The notes under the pieces: model-generated
The model's database searches: none
The model's input: the letters and a program-made list of their open reading frames with translations, nothing else
What the model was told of the DNA's origin: nothing
Position numbers and translations under genes: made by a program
Shown: positions 21,291-32,109 of the stretch, in pieces
Layout of the letters: every line of letters starts with the position of its first letter
How positions within the stretch are numbered: the stretch's first letter is position 1
Assembly (NCBI RefSeq): GCF_035046485.1
Contig: NC_085137.1
Span: 501,228,536 to 501,292,535, forward strand
Source of the DNA: Aedes albopictus
Taxonomy: Eukaryota; Arthropoda; Insecta; Diptera; Culicidae
DNA: 64,000 bases
Direction of reading: 5' to 3'

Positions 21291-22872
21291 TTAATATCTA
21301 AATATCGGAAACGATCGTTGATATAATTGTATTATATTTTTATACCTTTTTGTTCGGGTAGCTGACATAAGTACTTGAAACATTTTTGATAAATTATTGG
21401 AGACACTCACGACTCTAGTTATCCTTGTCGAACTCCCAAAATTGTAGCTTACAAACGCTTGGTTAGGCCTATTTATTTTATTTATTAGGGATAGGCCACG
21501 CCCATGTAGATGTTTGCGTGGATCTGTGATATCAAATGATCAAAACGCCCCACTTTCGATATCGATTTTTCTTTATTTTTGTTGTTTTTTCTCGTATATT
21601 TTTTTTTCTGTGGGAACTTAGTTTTGTTTTTCTTCTTTTTCTGTTTATTTATCTGTTCTATTGGTTGCATTATTTCGCGCATCTGATAATAGTTGTTGCT
21701 AGATGTTCACTGTTTATTAATATTTCCTCTCTGATTCTACTGTTTTTGTATTTGCGTATGTTGTAATATACTGCGACTGTTGTGTGTGTGTTTTTGGTTC
21801 TCTTTTTAGACAACTTATGTTGCTTTGTTTGTATCAATAATGGTTTAAAAGTGCTTTTTTTTCTCTCACAACGTTCACATTTCGTGCATTAAGTTTTTGT
21901 CTTTTTTGCTCTTCTTTTCTTAACTTTTTAAGTTGATTAAAATTTACTTGATACCTTTCGTTTTTCATTGCTGGAAAAAGTGTGTTCACAGTCACCTTTC
22001 AAAGTAGAGATTTTGTGCTGTTTATTCGCAGTAATAATATTCTTTGCTGTAATACAGTAGTTGTTTCCAATAAAGTATTTCATGTTTCGTAATGGTTTTT
22101 CTTAATGTTCTTGCATTTTTATCAAGTTACGATCTTACTTAGCTATGTGAAACAAATGTTTGTGTGTGCCCAATGTATTTTCATGGTTTTGCTTGTGTGT
22201 GTGTGTTCCATTTAGTGATGTTACGAACTACTATTCAATCAAAAACGCATTTTCGCTGAAGTCTTTTAAGCTTATCTTCAAAATAGATAAGAATAAGATT
22301 GAGAAACGTTAGGTGCCATGGTTTCCATAGCTTGCTTCGATTACAAAGAAATTTTACAACTGACTAGAGATGGTTCTCGTGACGAGTCTTGCGTTTGACT
22401 AAAAATGAACACATTTAACTATGTAAACAAGTATTATTAGTTGTTATTTCTTCCCAGAAATAGTCTCTTTCTATGTTCTCTCAAGTGGTTTATGGGTTTT
22501 GGGGTAGTATCGTTATCGCCACTTTGATGATTGATTCGAATTCGAAGGGAACAGAAATTGGCATTTCGCGAAATACTTTTTTGACAGATATTTTTAAGGG
22601 TACGCAGCAGATTGAGATTCCAGCTCTGCTCTGGTCGTATGATAAACAGAAAAGAATGAAGATGTTGATTTGTCTCTTCATTGGAGTTTTCTTATCCTCT
22701 TGTCCAAGGATATTTAGAGTGTGATTGTGAGGGACTTAGACATGAGAAACATCAACCACGCGATCTCGTTTCGTGATGCAATTGCCCTGCGTTGGCCAGT
22801 GAAATAACCTAAAGATGATTTTCCATTTGATTTCTTAATCGATGAGATCATAGACTGCAAACGTTACGTTGT
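21291..22872 (-). other. AT-rich flank; may include the TMEM35 3' UTR
   Basis: This region lies downstream of the TMEM35 stop codon on the minus strand. It is T-rich on the plus strand, with several TTTATT strings (for example 21475-21485) that would read AATAAA on the gene strand. The extent of the 3' UTR cannot be fixed. No other gene was recognised. Confidence 0.35.
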
Positions 22873-22938
22873 TTAGTCCTGCTTGACGCCATTGTTGGTG
22901 GCCTTGTCGGCTGCGTTGAGGGCTTCCCGTCGGCTGGC
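22873..22938 (-). CDS. TMEM35: TMEM35/NACHO-like protein, last coding exon
   Basis: Encodes ASRREALNAADKATNNGVKQD and TAA (stop at 22875-22873). The acceptor on the minus strand is a pyrimidine-rich stretch ending ACAG just before 22938. The preceding intron is only 56 bp (22994-22939) with a GTAAG donor. The polar tail after the fourth membrane segment fits the cytosolic C-terminus of this family. Phase is 0 at this junction, matching the exon at 22995-23146. Confidence 0.8.
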   Translation of the reverse strand, partial: ASRREALNAADKATNNGVKQD

Positions 22939-22994
22939 CTGTAATAGTTAGATCGTCAAAAAACTGACTTGAGACTTCTGATTGACCATCTTAC

Positions 22995-23146
22995 CTGGTA
23001 CCATATCACTAGCCGTCCGATAAGCATGAATGTGAACACTAGGGCTGGCCCACAGCGCTCGAAAGGATCACTCACCATGTAGTGCGAGTAGACGGCCAGA
23101 AACATGAGCATCAGGAGCGTCATGTTGGCTGCATTTTTGATTTTAT
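22995..23146 (-). CDS. TMEM35: TMEM35/NACHO-like protein, penultimate exon
   Basis: 152-nt exon bounded by a TTTTCCAG acceptor and a GTAAG donor. With the carried-over base from the upstream exon it reads HKIKNAANMTLLMLMFLAV..., then SHYMVSDPFERCGPALVF and TFMLIGRLVIWYQ. Two hydrophobic segments fit membrane helices 3 and 4. The DP-x-x-R-x-x-x-ALVF pattern is the one I know from vertebrate TMEM35A (NACHO), a DoxX-like ER protein that promotes assembly of nicotinic acetylcholine receptors. Function in the mosquito is inferred by homology. Confidence 0.88.
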
Positions 23147-23186
23147 CTGGAAAATAAGAAATAATTGTTAATGTTGACAATTATTT

Positions 23187-25877
23187 ATTAACTAATAACT
23201 AATAACTAATAACTAATAACTAATAACTAATAACTAATAACTAATAACTAATAACTAATAACTAATAACTAATAACTAATAACTAATAACTAATAACTAA
23301 TAACTAATAACTAATAACTAATAACTAATAACTAATAACTAATAACTAATAACTAATAACTAATAACTAATAACTAATAACTAATAACTAATAACTAATA
23401 ACTAATAACTAATAACTAATAACTAATAACTAATAACTAATAACTAATAACTAATAACTAATAACTAATAACTAATAACTAATAACTAATAACTAATAAC
23501 TAATAACTAATAACTAATAACTAATAACTAATAACTAATAACTAATAACTAATAACTAATAACTAATAACTAATAACTAATAACTAATAACTAATAACTA
23601 ATAACTAATAACTAATAACTAATAACTAATAACTAATAACTAATAACTAATAACTAATAACTAATAACTAATAACTAATAACTAATAACTAATAACTAAT
23701 AACTAATAACTAATAACTAATAACTAATAACTAATAACTAATAACTAATAACTAATAACTAATAACTAATAACTAATAACTAATAACTAATAACTAATAA
23801 CTAATAACTAATAACTAATAACTAATAACTAATGACTAATAACTAATAACTAATAACTAATAACTAATAACTAATAACTAATAACTAATAACTAATAACT
23901 AATAACTAATAACTAATAACTAATAACTAATAACTAATAACTAATAACTAATAACTAATAACTAATAACTAATAACTAATAACTAATAACTAATAACTAA
24001 TAATCAATAACTAATAACTAATAACTAATAACTAATAACTAATAACTAATAACTAATAACTAATAACTAATAACTAATAACTAATAACTAATAACTAATA
24101 ACTAATAACTAATAACTAATAACTAATAACTAATAACTAATAACTAATAACTAATAACTAATAACTAATAACTAATAACTAATAACTAATAACTAATAAC
24201 TAATAACTAATAACTAATAACTAATAACTAATAACTAATAACTAATAACTAATAACTAATAACTAATAACTAATAACTAATAACTAATAACTAATAACTA
24301 ATAACTAATAACTAATAACTAATAACTAATAACTAATAACTAATAACTAATAACTAATAACTAATAACTAATAACTAATAACTAATAACTAATAACTAAT
24401 AACTAATAACTAATAACTAATAACTAATAACTAATAACTAATAACTAATAACTAATAACTAATAACTAATAACTAATAACTAATAACTAATAACTAATAA
24501 CTAATAACTAATAACTAATAACTAATAACTAATAACTAATAACTAATAACTAATAACTAATAACTAATAACTAATAACTAATAACTAATAACTAATAACT
24601 AATAACTAATAACTAATAACTAATAACTAATAACTAATAACTAATAACTAATAACTAATAACTAATAACTAATAACTAATAACTAATAACTAATAACTAA
24701 TAACTAATAACTAATAACTAATAACTAATAACTAATAACTAATAACTAATAACTAATAACTAATAACTAATAACTAATAACTAATAATCAATAACTAATA
24801 ACTAATAACTAATAACTAATAACTAATAACTAATAACTAATAACTAATAACTAATAACTAATAACTAATAACTAATAACTAATAACTAATAACTAATAAC
24901 TAATAACTAATAACTAATAACTAATAACTAATAACTAATAACTAATAACTAATAACTAATAACTAATAACTAATAACTAATAACTAATAACTAATAACTA
25001 ATAACTAATAACTAATAACTAATAACTAATAACTAATAACTAATAACTAATAACTAATAACTAATAACTAATAACTAATAACTAATAACTAATAACTAAT
25101 AACTAATAACTAATAACTAATAACTAATAACTAATAACTAATAACTAATAACTAATAACTAATAACTAATAACTAATAACTAATAACTAATAACTAATAA
25201 CTAATAACTAATAACTAATAACTAATAACTAATAACTAATAACTAATAACTAATAACTAATAACTAATAACTAATAACTAATAACTAATAACTAATAACT
25301 AATAACTAATAACTAATAACTAATAACTAATAACTTTTAACTAATAACTAAAAACTAAAAACTAATAACTAATAATTAATAACTAATAACTAATAACTAA
25401 TAACTAATAACTAATAACTAATAACTAATAACTAATAACTAATAACTAATAACTAATAACTAATAACTAATAACTAATAACTAATAACTAATAACTAATA
25501 ACTAATAACTAATAACTAATAACTAATAACTAATAACTAATAACTAATAACTAATAACTAATAACTAATAACTAATAACTAATAACTTTTAACTAATAAC
25601 TAAAAACTAAAAACTAATAACTAATAATTAATAACTAATAACTAATAACTAATAACTAATAACTAATAACTAATAACTAATAACTAATAACTAATAACTA
25701 ATAACTAATAACTAATAACTAATAACTAATAACTAATAACTAATAACTAATAACTAATAACTAATAACTAATAACTAATAACTAATAACTAATAACTAAT
25801 AACTAATAACTAATAACTAATAACTAATAACTAATAACTAATAACTAATAACTAATAACTAATAACTAATAACTAAT
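23187..25877. repeat. Giant (CTAATAA)n heptanucleotide array, ~384 units
   Basis: About 2.69 kb of a 7-bp repeat (plus strand CTAATAA, gene strand TTATTAG), lying in the TMEM35 intron and making up ~94% of it. Purity is very high. Rare variants mark internal structure: TAATCAATA at 24001 recurs at 24785 (784 bp = 112 units), and a variant block beginning TAACTTTTAA at 25331 recurs at 25583 (252 bp = 36 units). These imply segmental duplications inside the array. Confidence 0.97.
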
Positions 25878-26005
25878 GAAACGAAATCCAAACACATATC
25901 TCCATCACTAGCATCCACCATTCCAGTAAACACTACTAAATTCCAGACAATCAATCTTGACGCTCCGAAGATCACACCTTCACCTTCGCCCAGGTATGTA
26001 CTTAC

Positions 26006-26144
26006 GATTCGGAATGAGCACCATGGCGAGGCCGCACAGCACCTCCAGCCCGCCAACGGACCGGCGGTACCACTTGGAGGGCAGCTTGAAGTCGAACAAC
26101 GTGGAGAACGGAAACACTTTGGCATATTTGACGTAATTCTTTCG
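26006..26144 (-). CDS. TMEM35: TMEM35/NACHO-like protein, internal exon
   Basis: 139-nt exon with acceptor ATTTCAG and donor GTAAGT. It reads RKNYVKYAKVFPFSTLFDF, then KLPSKWYRRSVGGLEVLCGL and AMVLIPN, and leaves one base that joins exactly in frame to the exon at 23146. The S-x-GGLEV-x-CGL-x-M-x-L-IP segment corresponds to membrane helix 2 of TMEM35/DoxX-like proteins. The intron to the next exon is 2859 bp and nearly all tandem repeat. Upstream exons for helix 1 were not found on this strand, so the gene start lies elsewhere, probably far upstream or outside the window. The three exons encode 118 residues. Confidence 0.87.
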
Positions 26145-26432
26145 CTGAAATAAATGGGTGAGAGAGAGAAACTTTAATTAATCCATCGATTCGATGATCA
26201 CTGCATTGGGTTGAAGAAAGGTGGAGCCGCCGAATTAGGGATTGATTACCGAAAATCTGGTTTTTACAACTCGCCAATCAATCCCATTTGCAGCTCATTT
26301 TTCTTTCCGAATTTAGACATAAATGTGCAAAAATAGAATACATTTCGATTGGTATGTTCGATTGTGGACGTCAGCGATCGTGCGTCTCCATCAGACAAGA
26401 CTGCTTTTAATAGATCAGTCCCATGAAGATGT
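26145..26432 (-). other. Upstream intron sequence of TMEM35 (presumed)
   Basis: Immediately upstream of the exon at 26006-26144 on the gene strand. No further coding exon was recognised. The boundary with the transposon-rich DNA beyond is arbitrary. Confidence 0.4.
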
Positions 26433-26436
26433 TTAA

Positions 26437-26606
26437 GGACAAACGTAAAATCCCGCTTCAACAGTGCATCAAAACTTCAGACGCACAAATCTCAAAAAGC
26501 AAGCTTCAAACAACAATGCATTTCATTATTCTGTTCTTGTTCACTTGTAATAGGTGCCAAAGTCGGCGATTGTGGCGGCCATTTTGGGATTCTAACAAGT
26601 CTGTCC
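26437..26606. mobile_element. piggyBac-like MITE, 170 bp
   Basis: Inverted ends GGACAAACGT and CTTGTCTGTCC-type complement, flanked by TTAA on both sides (26433-26436, 26607-26610), the hallmark of piggyBac insertion. A longer copy in opposite orientation lies at 50006-50249. No transposase. Confidence 0.75.
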
Positions 26607-26750
26607 TTAAGTACAACAGACGTCTATTTCGGAAGCTAACAATTGCGACATCTGGAGGCAGGTGTGAGAATCCTATGAAAAGAGTGGCTCGGATCAAAAA
26701 GTATAGGTGCAAAATAACCCTAGCGTATTATTTTTCATATCTTCCCTCTC

Positions 26751-27424
26751 AAATAACACAGCGCAACATTTTTTTGTCTCAAGAGCAAACTTATGTGTCT
26801 CCGAAGGATGTTGGGCCGCTGAATCCGAATCCGGGCTCAGATTTGCTCTAACACGTCACAATTTTGAGCTATACCTCAATTTAAAGGCCAAAATATGCGA
26901 TATTGGGCTTTTTTGACAGCAAGCCATTAAACAAGGAAATATTTTTTTAAGCAATCAAAAGGTTAATTGGTCAATTAACATCTACATTAACGACTCATGC
27001 AAAATATTTCGTTTTACCTAATCAAATTTCATAGATTTTAGCATTTTATGTTAGTATGAAAACTTGCATGCAACTTTTGGAGGGTGACTTGTATGGGAAA
27101 TATCGTACCTAACATAAATTGCTTAAAACTATCAAATTTGATTAGGTAAAACGAAATATTTTGTATGAGTCGTTAATTTAGATGTTAATTGACCAATTAA
27201 CCTTTTGATTGCTTAAAAAAAATATTTCCTTGCTTAATGGCTTGCTGACAAAAAAGCCCAAAATCGCATATTTTGCCCTATAAATTGAGGTATAGCTCAA
27301 AATTGTGACGTGTTAGAGCAAGTCTGAGCCCGGATTCGGATTCAGCGGCCCAAAATCCTTCGGAGACACATAAGTTTGCTCTTGAGACAGACAAAAAGTA
27401 AATTTTTGTTACGCTGTGTAATTT
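26751..27424. mobile_element. 674-bp palindromic element, ACACAGCG ends
   Basis: Ends AAATAACACAGCGCAACA and complement. The arms (about 26751-27055 and 27115-27424) are inverted over ~300 bp with scattered mismatches, giving a long foldback structure around a ~60-bp centre. The short open frames within follow from this repeat. TSD unclear. Confidence 0.75.
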
Positions 27425-27529
27425 GCCTCGCGATTTTGAAGATTGTAATTTCGATTTCTATTGCACAGAAGAGCAATCAATATGCAGCAATATGCACTGC
27501 AAGTGAGCAATGAGCATACACTATAAGTT

Positions 27530-27850
27530 TTTTTTTTGCAATTTATCTTCGTAAGGCTGTTTTATTGCGGATTTTTTGAAAAATTTCCACTTTGCGGTAG
27601 CCGCCGAGTTCTACCGCAGCTGTCAAAGTCCTACCGCAGCCCTGAAAATCATCATATCATTGAAACATATGGTCTAATCAAAGTATGCTTGCAATTGAAT
27701 TGCTCTGGGAAGCAACAACAAACAATGATCATCGGCGTCGTATCCAAGGCATCTTTGACCCGTTTGATGATAACTCAGTGAAAATCAGTAGTCTGACAGC
27801 TGCGGTAGCTTTTTCAATCTTCCGTAAAACGGAAATTTATCTCTAAATTA
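27530..27850 (+). repeat. R2 dispersed repeat, copy 1
   Basis: Shares CGGTAGCCGCCGAGTT, CAGCTGTCAAAGTCCTACCG and AACAATGATCATC with an inverted copy at about 32395-32670. The sequence ends are not defined. No coding potential. Confidence 0.55.
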
Positions 27851-28099
27851 GCAATACCTCTCACAAATCTGCCAGGAAAAGGCCTACTTTCCTAAACCAA
27901 AATAGCCGTGCTGTAATGAACCATTACAGCACTGTTTTCATTTTTGGTCAACTTCTTGATACTTTCTGAACGCAGTTTTGAAAAATTGTGACAACTGCAC
28001 AGTATAACCTGCTATGATCAGACTTTCTTAAATATGGCTATGTACATCAGGATGCAGTGTTACGAAAAAGTTTTGTTGAAAATTATCCTCAAGCGGTAA

Positions 28100-28245
28100 T
28101 TTATGAAATTGCAAAAAAACGTTGTACGCAACTCGGTGCAGAACTCGATTTTTCCAGTACTCGTCGTAATTATCCAAATCGGCAAGCCTCGTTGGACTCG
28201 TGCTGTAAAATCCTTCATTCTGCACCTTGTTGCGTAAACTACTAG
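28100..28245. repeat. GCAACTCG-type short palindromic repeat, copy 1
   Basis: Units such as GCAACTCG, AACTCGATTTTTCCAG, ACTCGTCGTAATTATCC and GACTCGTGCTGTAAAA occur in the same order in copies at 34470-34607 and 58655-58752, and partly at 32885-33060. The ends are imperfect inverted repeats, consistent with a MITE. Confidence 0.55.
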
Positions 28246-28786
28246 TTCCATACTATGAAGTGGAATCGAAGATTACCATCTTAGTAGCAACATGGCGTAT
28301 ATTTCCTTGATCGTCCCGTTCACCCTTAATGATTTAAACAATGGTGCACCCTTTCTGGTTTAATAGGGTTTTAGCATAGTTTTTAAGAGCTGTTAAGATT
28401 ACTAAGCCTTAATATAAGTTTTTTTTTGCAATTGGCCTCCAAAAGAAAGGTTATGTTTTATGAAATTCCATTTTGCATTTTAGTGATTGAGTCGGTCAAA
28501 ATTATCTTTCTTATGAAAACCGGGTAGATCAAATTGATTTACCGGTAGAAATACCAAAAAAAAATATGATTAAATTGATAGGGAACTAATATTTCCCTTT
28601 TAAACTTCCAAATTTTCACGACATAACCTATAGATCGCCAATTGCGTTGCATATTCCCCTACTTTTTACAATATAACGGCCTACTGCAACTGCTTCTACA
28701 TTAACTAAGCTGCTCGAATCCGAATCAGGAAGATTAAGATTCTGATTCGGGCTGCAGATCAGGTGTAGAAGCACCAGCAGTAATAA
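28246..28786. other. Unassigned spacer
   Basis: AT-rich DNA with no recognised gene. A short hairpin, CGAATCCGAATCAGGAAGAT with TTCTGATTCGG, lies near 28713-28752. Confidence 0.4.
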
Positions 28787-28794
28787 CCTATTTT

Positions 28795-28981
28795 GTGGAG
28801 CGGAGCTGGTGTGATAGTTAGTTAAAGCATGTGCGACTATCACGCCGAGGACTTGGGATCGAATCCCACTTTCCGACAAACTCACAAAATGTAAGTTCTT
28901 CCTTCGGAAGGGAAGTAAAACGTGGGTCCCGAGATGAACTAGCCTAGGGAAAAAATCTCGTTATTACAGATAAAAAAATAT
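28795..28981 (+). mobile_element. tRNA-derived SINE, second family
   Basis: The head has an A-box-like TGGTGTGATAGTTAGTTAAA and a B box in GGGATCGAATCCC. The body contains GGGTCCCGAGATGAACTAGC and the tail is A-rich (GATAAAAAAATA). An 8-bp TSD CCTATTTT flanks it (28787-28794, 28982-28989). About 187 bp, unrelated in head and tail to the SINEs at 1506, 46942 and 59229. Confidence 0.8.
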
Positions 28982-29500
28982 CCTATTTTCTTGCCCATGT
29001 TGCTGCTTGTTGATGACGGGAGCTTGAACATCTATGAAACCTGCTACACCATAGCCTACCTGATCGAACAGAAAAGATGCGCTGTCGCACGTATGTAGAT
29101 GCGCATGAATTCTAGCACGTAGATCTTCCTAATTTCATATCTGTGTAGCTATGAAGATTATCCTAAATGTTTATTTTTGCAATTCTTAATCATAAAAAGC
29201 ATAAAGGCCCACTTTTCTTTCATTACGCAACAGAGAAATGTTGCATAATGAAGCACATTATGCAACACTTTTCTGATGTCATTCCAGTCCTCTGCTAGCG
29301 TTCGCTACCACTCAACTAACAATCACTCATTTTACAAGCACCTTTACGATGAATTGCTTCAGCATGATGCTGAATAACATTTGGATAATTTTTAGTCACA
29401 ACTTTTGTTCAGGTTTTGTTCACACAAATTTGGAGAAACTATAAAGCATAGTGTTGTGTTCCAACTGAACTGTTTGGTGTTAAATCGTTTTACAACTATA

Positions 29501-31215
29501 TCCAGCTTTTTACGCTATGATGAGGGGTGATTCTCTTTTGACAACTCTTGCCGACAGCCCTTGCAGCATTAGAAACTCATCAGAGTAGTCGAAAATTTCA
29601 GTTCAACTCCAGCAAACTGTCAAAAATTTTCACTTTTGTTATTTACAAGTTTTGCCTTCAGTTTTTCTGTATAAATTAAATATTTAAATGCCTTTTCTTC
29701 AATTTCAGGTTCGCGATTGCCGCTTTTATTTGTTATATCAAAGCAATTGGAATAGAACAAGTAGAGGACATCGAAAAACTTAACGATTTTCTTCCAATGG
29801 TCGCAACTTTGGATTAATAACACAAACTTTACCATGTATACCTATCAAAATCCTTGTTCGTTTTTTTTAGTTGTTGTCATTCGCTCTTTGTGATCGTTGC
29901 TTGCCACCTGTAACTGTAGACACCAAGGAACTGTAACTAACCTTGGTTACGCCCACTCATTCCAAAGGACTCCCAGCCCACTCAAAATCGGAATCTTTCG
30001 TCGAGACTTCGCAAGGGCTTGTCCATAAACTATATAGACTCTGAGGGGGGGGGGGGGGGCGCCGGGTGGTACCGGGGGGCCTAGCCAAAGTCTACGGTCC
30101 TTAAAAATTTCGAAAATGTTGTATGAAAGAAAATCTACGAGGGACAGGGGGGATCTGAGATTGCCATAATTGAGTCTAAAGTCTCATCGTGGAGTGGCTT
30201 CACCTGTAGGAGTTGCATAAGTTGCACTATGTGTACTCAGAACACATTCACTTCGTCCTCGTGGCCTTGGTATGCCTTCGCTTCACTGGTCGGGGTTACA
30301 CAGATTGTTCCTGGCTATTATTTCTGGTACGAGAAGTCCGCCGGGATCACTCTGTGCATCCAGAACACCTTTGTTTCCCATTTCACCAGGTTCCCTCCCG
30401 AACCCGAGATTTTTTTCCGTTTCTGTCCGAAGTTACGGATTTACTCCTTTTCATCACCAGGTAGTGGGTGTTTCAAGTGTTCAAGTGATGAATCTCAGGT
30501 GAAAATTTCCGGAGGAATTCTCGAAGGTAACTCATGAAGGAATCAAGTTCACCATTTCCTTCCTAGAATCCTACAGAAGTTTCCTTGGGGAATTCTTATG
30601 TAAATTTTTCCGAAATACCTCTGGGAATTGTTCCCATTACCCACGAACAAAAAAATCCTTGAACAGTTCAGCATCTGGAGGAATTTCAGTAAGTAACTCC
30701 AACTCCTGGAGCTCTCGAGGACATCTCCATGAAGAAAAGTTGAAACTTCACGCAGTTTTTTTTGGGACTTCTGCACCACTTACACTTGAGAATTCTACTT
30801 GGAATTTCCCCTGCAATATCTCTCCCGGGAATTTCCGAGCAATTCCTTCAATAGAGTTTTGCATCGAAATTTAACCTCAATTTTTTCTCCGAGAGAGAAA
30901 AGAACGGCAACGAATGGGAATCAAAACAAACCACCGGAAAATGTCAAAATTCGCGTGAGAGGGAAAAGGAAGGGACGAACGAGAATGAACCGAACGTTCA
31001 TTCGTGCCGTTACCTTGCAGAATTCTATTCTGCAATAATTTTTTTACAAACACTGTCTTGTATTTGTTGTGCTGGTAACAATGGTAACATCAGGTGAAAA
31101 ATTTCGACAAATCTGGAGCAGTGAACTGAAATTTTAGGCAACTGTGATGCTGCAAGGGCTGTCGGCAAGAACCGTCAAAAATGAATCACCCCTCTTCACA
31201 GCGTAAAAAGCTGGA
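29501..31215. mobile_element. Tc1/mariner-like non-autonomous element, 1715 bp
   Basis: Inverted ends TCCAGCTTTTTACGCT with ~100 bp of pairing that includes GAGGGGTGATTC and GCCGACAGCCCTTGCAGCAT, flanked by TA (29499-29500, 31216-31217). The empty site is present in the sister copy of element E near 33830. The interior contains a G-rich stretch (30044-30060) and degenerate GGAATTCC repeats (30500-30870), but no transposase. Confidence 0.8.
30010..30180. repeat. MITE-like repeat with GTCCATAAAC end
   Basis: CTTGTCCATAAACTATATAGACTCTGAG and a following G run resemble the ends of a repeat at 60310-60484, where the TTTATGGACAGCGCCTC end is also visible. Boundaries are approximate. Confidence 0.4.
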
Positions 31216-31705
31216 TAGTAAAGCTGTTATTTAGCAAAAATGATTAAGAATAAAAAAATACAATCTTTTTCAATTTCTACGAGAGTTTATGAATGGAACT
31301 TGATGCTGCGAACAAATATTGTGAAATAATAACTACACATAAATTTACCTAAATCCAGATTCGAACTTGAGACCCGTCGATTGCCAGCCGCATGCCTTCC
31401 TATCTGTGCCATTCTAGAGATGATGAATTGCATAGCTTAGATCAAAACATAAACTTCTCGTGGTTGAATAATGATCAGACTTCGACTCCTATTCAGCAGT
31501 GGTGAATTAGCACAACATTATGGTTAACGACTGAACTACAGATTAATTCAGCTGTTGTTCAGTAAAAAAACACGTGTTTTTCATTATGTACTCTGAGTTG
31601 AAGTATGATGAAACGAAAGCGTTTATTTGACTTGTGAAAAACACATTATACAGATACATGTGATAATTTTTACATGCACTTAACAAGAAACAGACAAAAG
31701 TCTTG

Positions 31706-31861
31706 GGGGCGATTCAAATATGACGTCCATCATTTTTCGTGAATTTTAGACCCCCCCTCCCCCCTCTGTCACGCTTTTTCGTATACCTTATACATGGAGT
31801 GTCACACTTTCTCAGACCCCCCCTCCCCCCTAAACTATGGACGTCATTTTTGAATGACCCC
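31706..31861. mobile_element. Harbinger-like MITE, single 156-bp copy
   Basis: Ends GGGGCGATTCAAATATGACG and complement GGGGTCATTCAAAAATGACG, with TSD TTG (31703-31705, 31862-31864). The sister copy of element E (33096-34020, inverted) shows the unoccupied GTCTTGTTAAAC sequence, which confirms the 3-bp duplication. Same family as the pair at 1052-1400. Confidence 0.82.
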
Positions 31862-32109
31862 TTGTTAAACTATGCTGTAAGGGAATTACTGCGAGTCGAA
31901 TAAAAATCTTATTAAACGTTTGAAAAGTGTTTTGAATTGTCATTGTTAATACCAATACGAAAAGTTGAACATTGGCTACTTTTTCAACTGAAATAGCATT
32001 TGTACAGTACAGTAATGTGTACAGCATAGTTTTAGTTCAGCTATAATTACTATTATAAAGCAACAATTCAGCATGCATGCTTGTTTGCGGCTGGCGATTG
32101 TTAGTTGGG

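Larger units (their letters stand above)
29311..32109. mobile_element. CAACTAACAATC-ended element E, copy 1 (interrupted)
   Basis: Ends CAACTAACAATC and GATTGTTAGTTGGG are inverted. The copy is collinear with the inverted element at 33096-34020 but carries a 1715-bp Tc1/mariner-like insertion (29501-31215) and a 156-bp Harbinger-like MITE (31706-31861). Both are absent from the other copy. It also holds a tRNA-like stretch near 31353-31421. No transposase. Confidence 0.7.

Noticed and set aside
23187..25877. CRISPR array or telomeric repeat
   Set aside because: There are no spacers, only a 7-bp tandem unit, and the unit CTAATAA/TTATTAG is not TTAGG. Context is a eukaryotic intron.
26002..26277. 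Alternative minus-strand frames across the TMEM35 exon (for example 26002-26277, 25859-26125)
   Set aside because: They are other-frame shadows. The frame with matching splice phases and family motifs is the one annotated.
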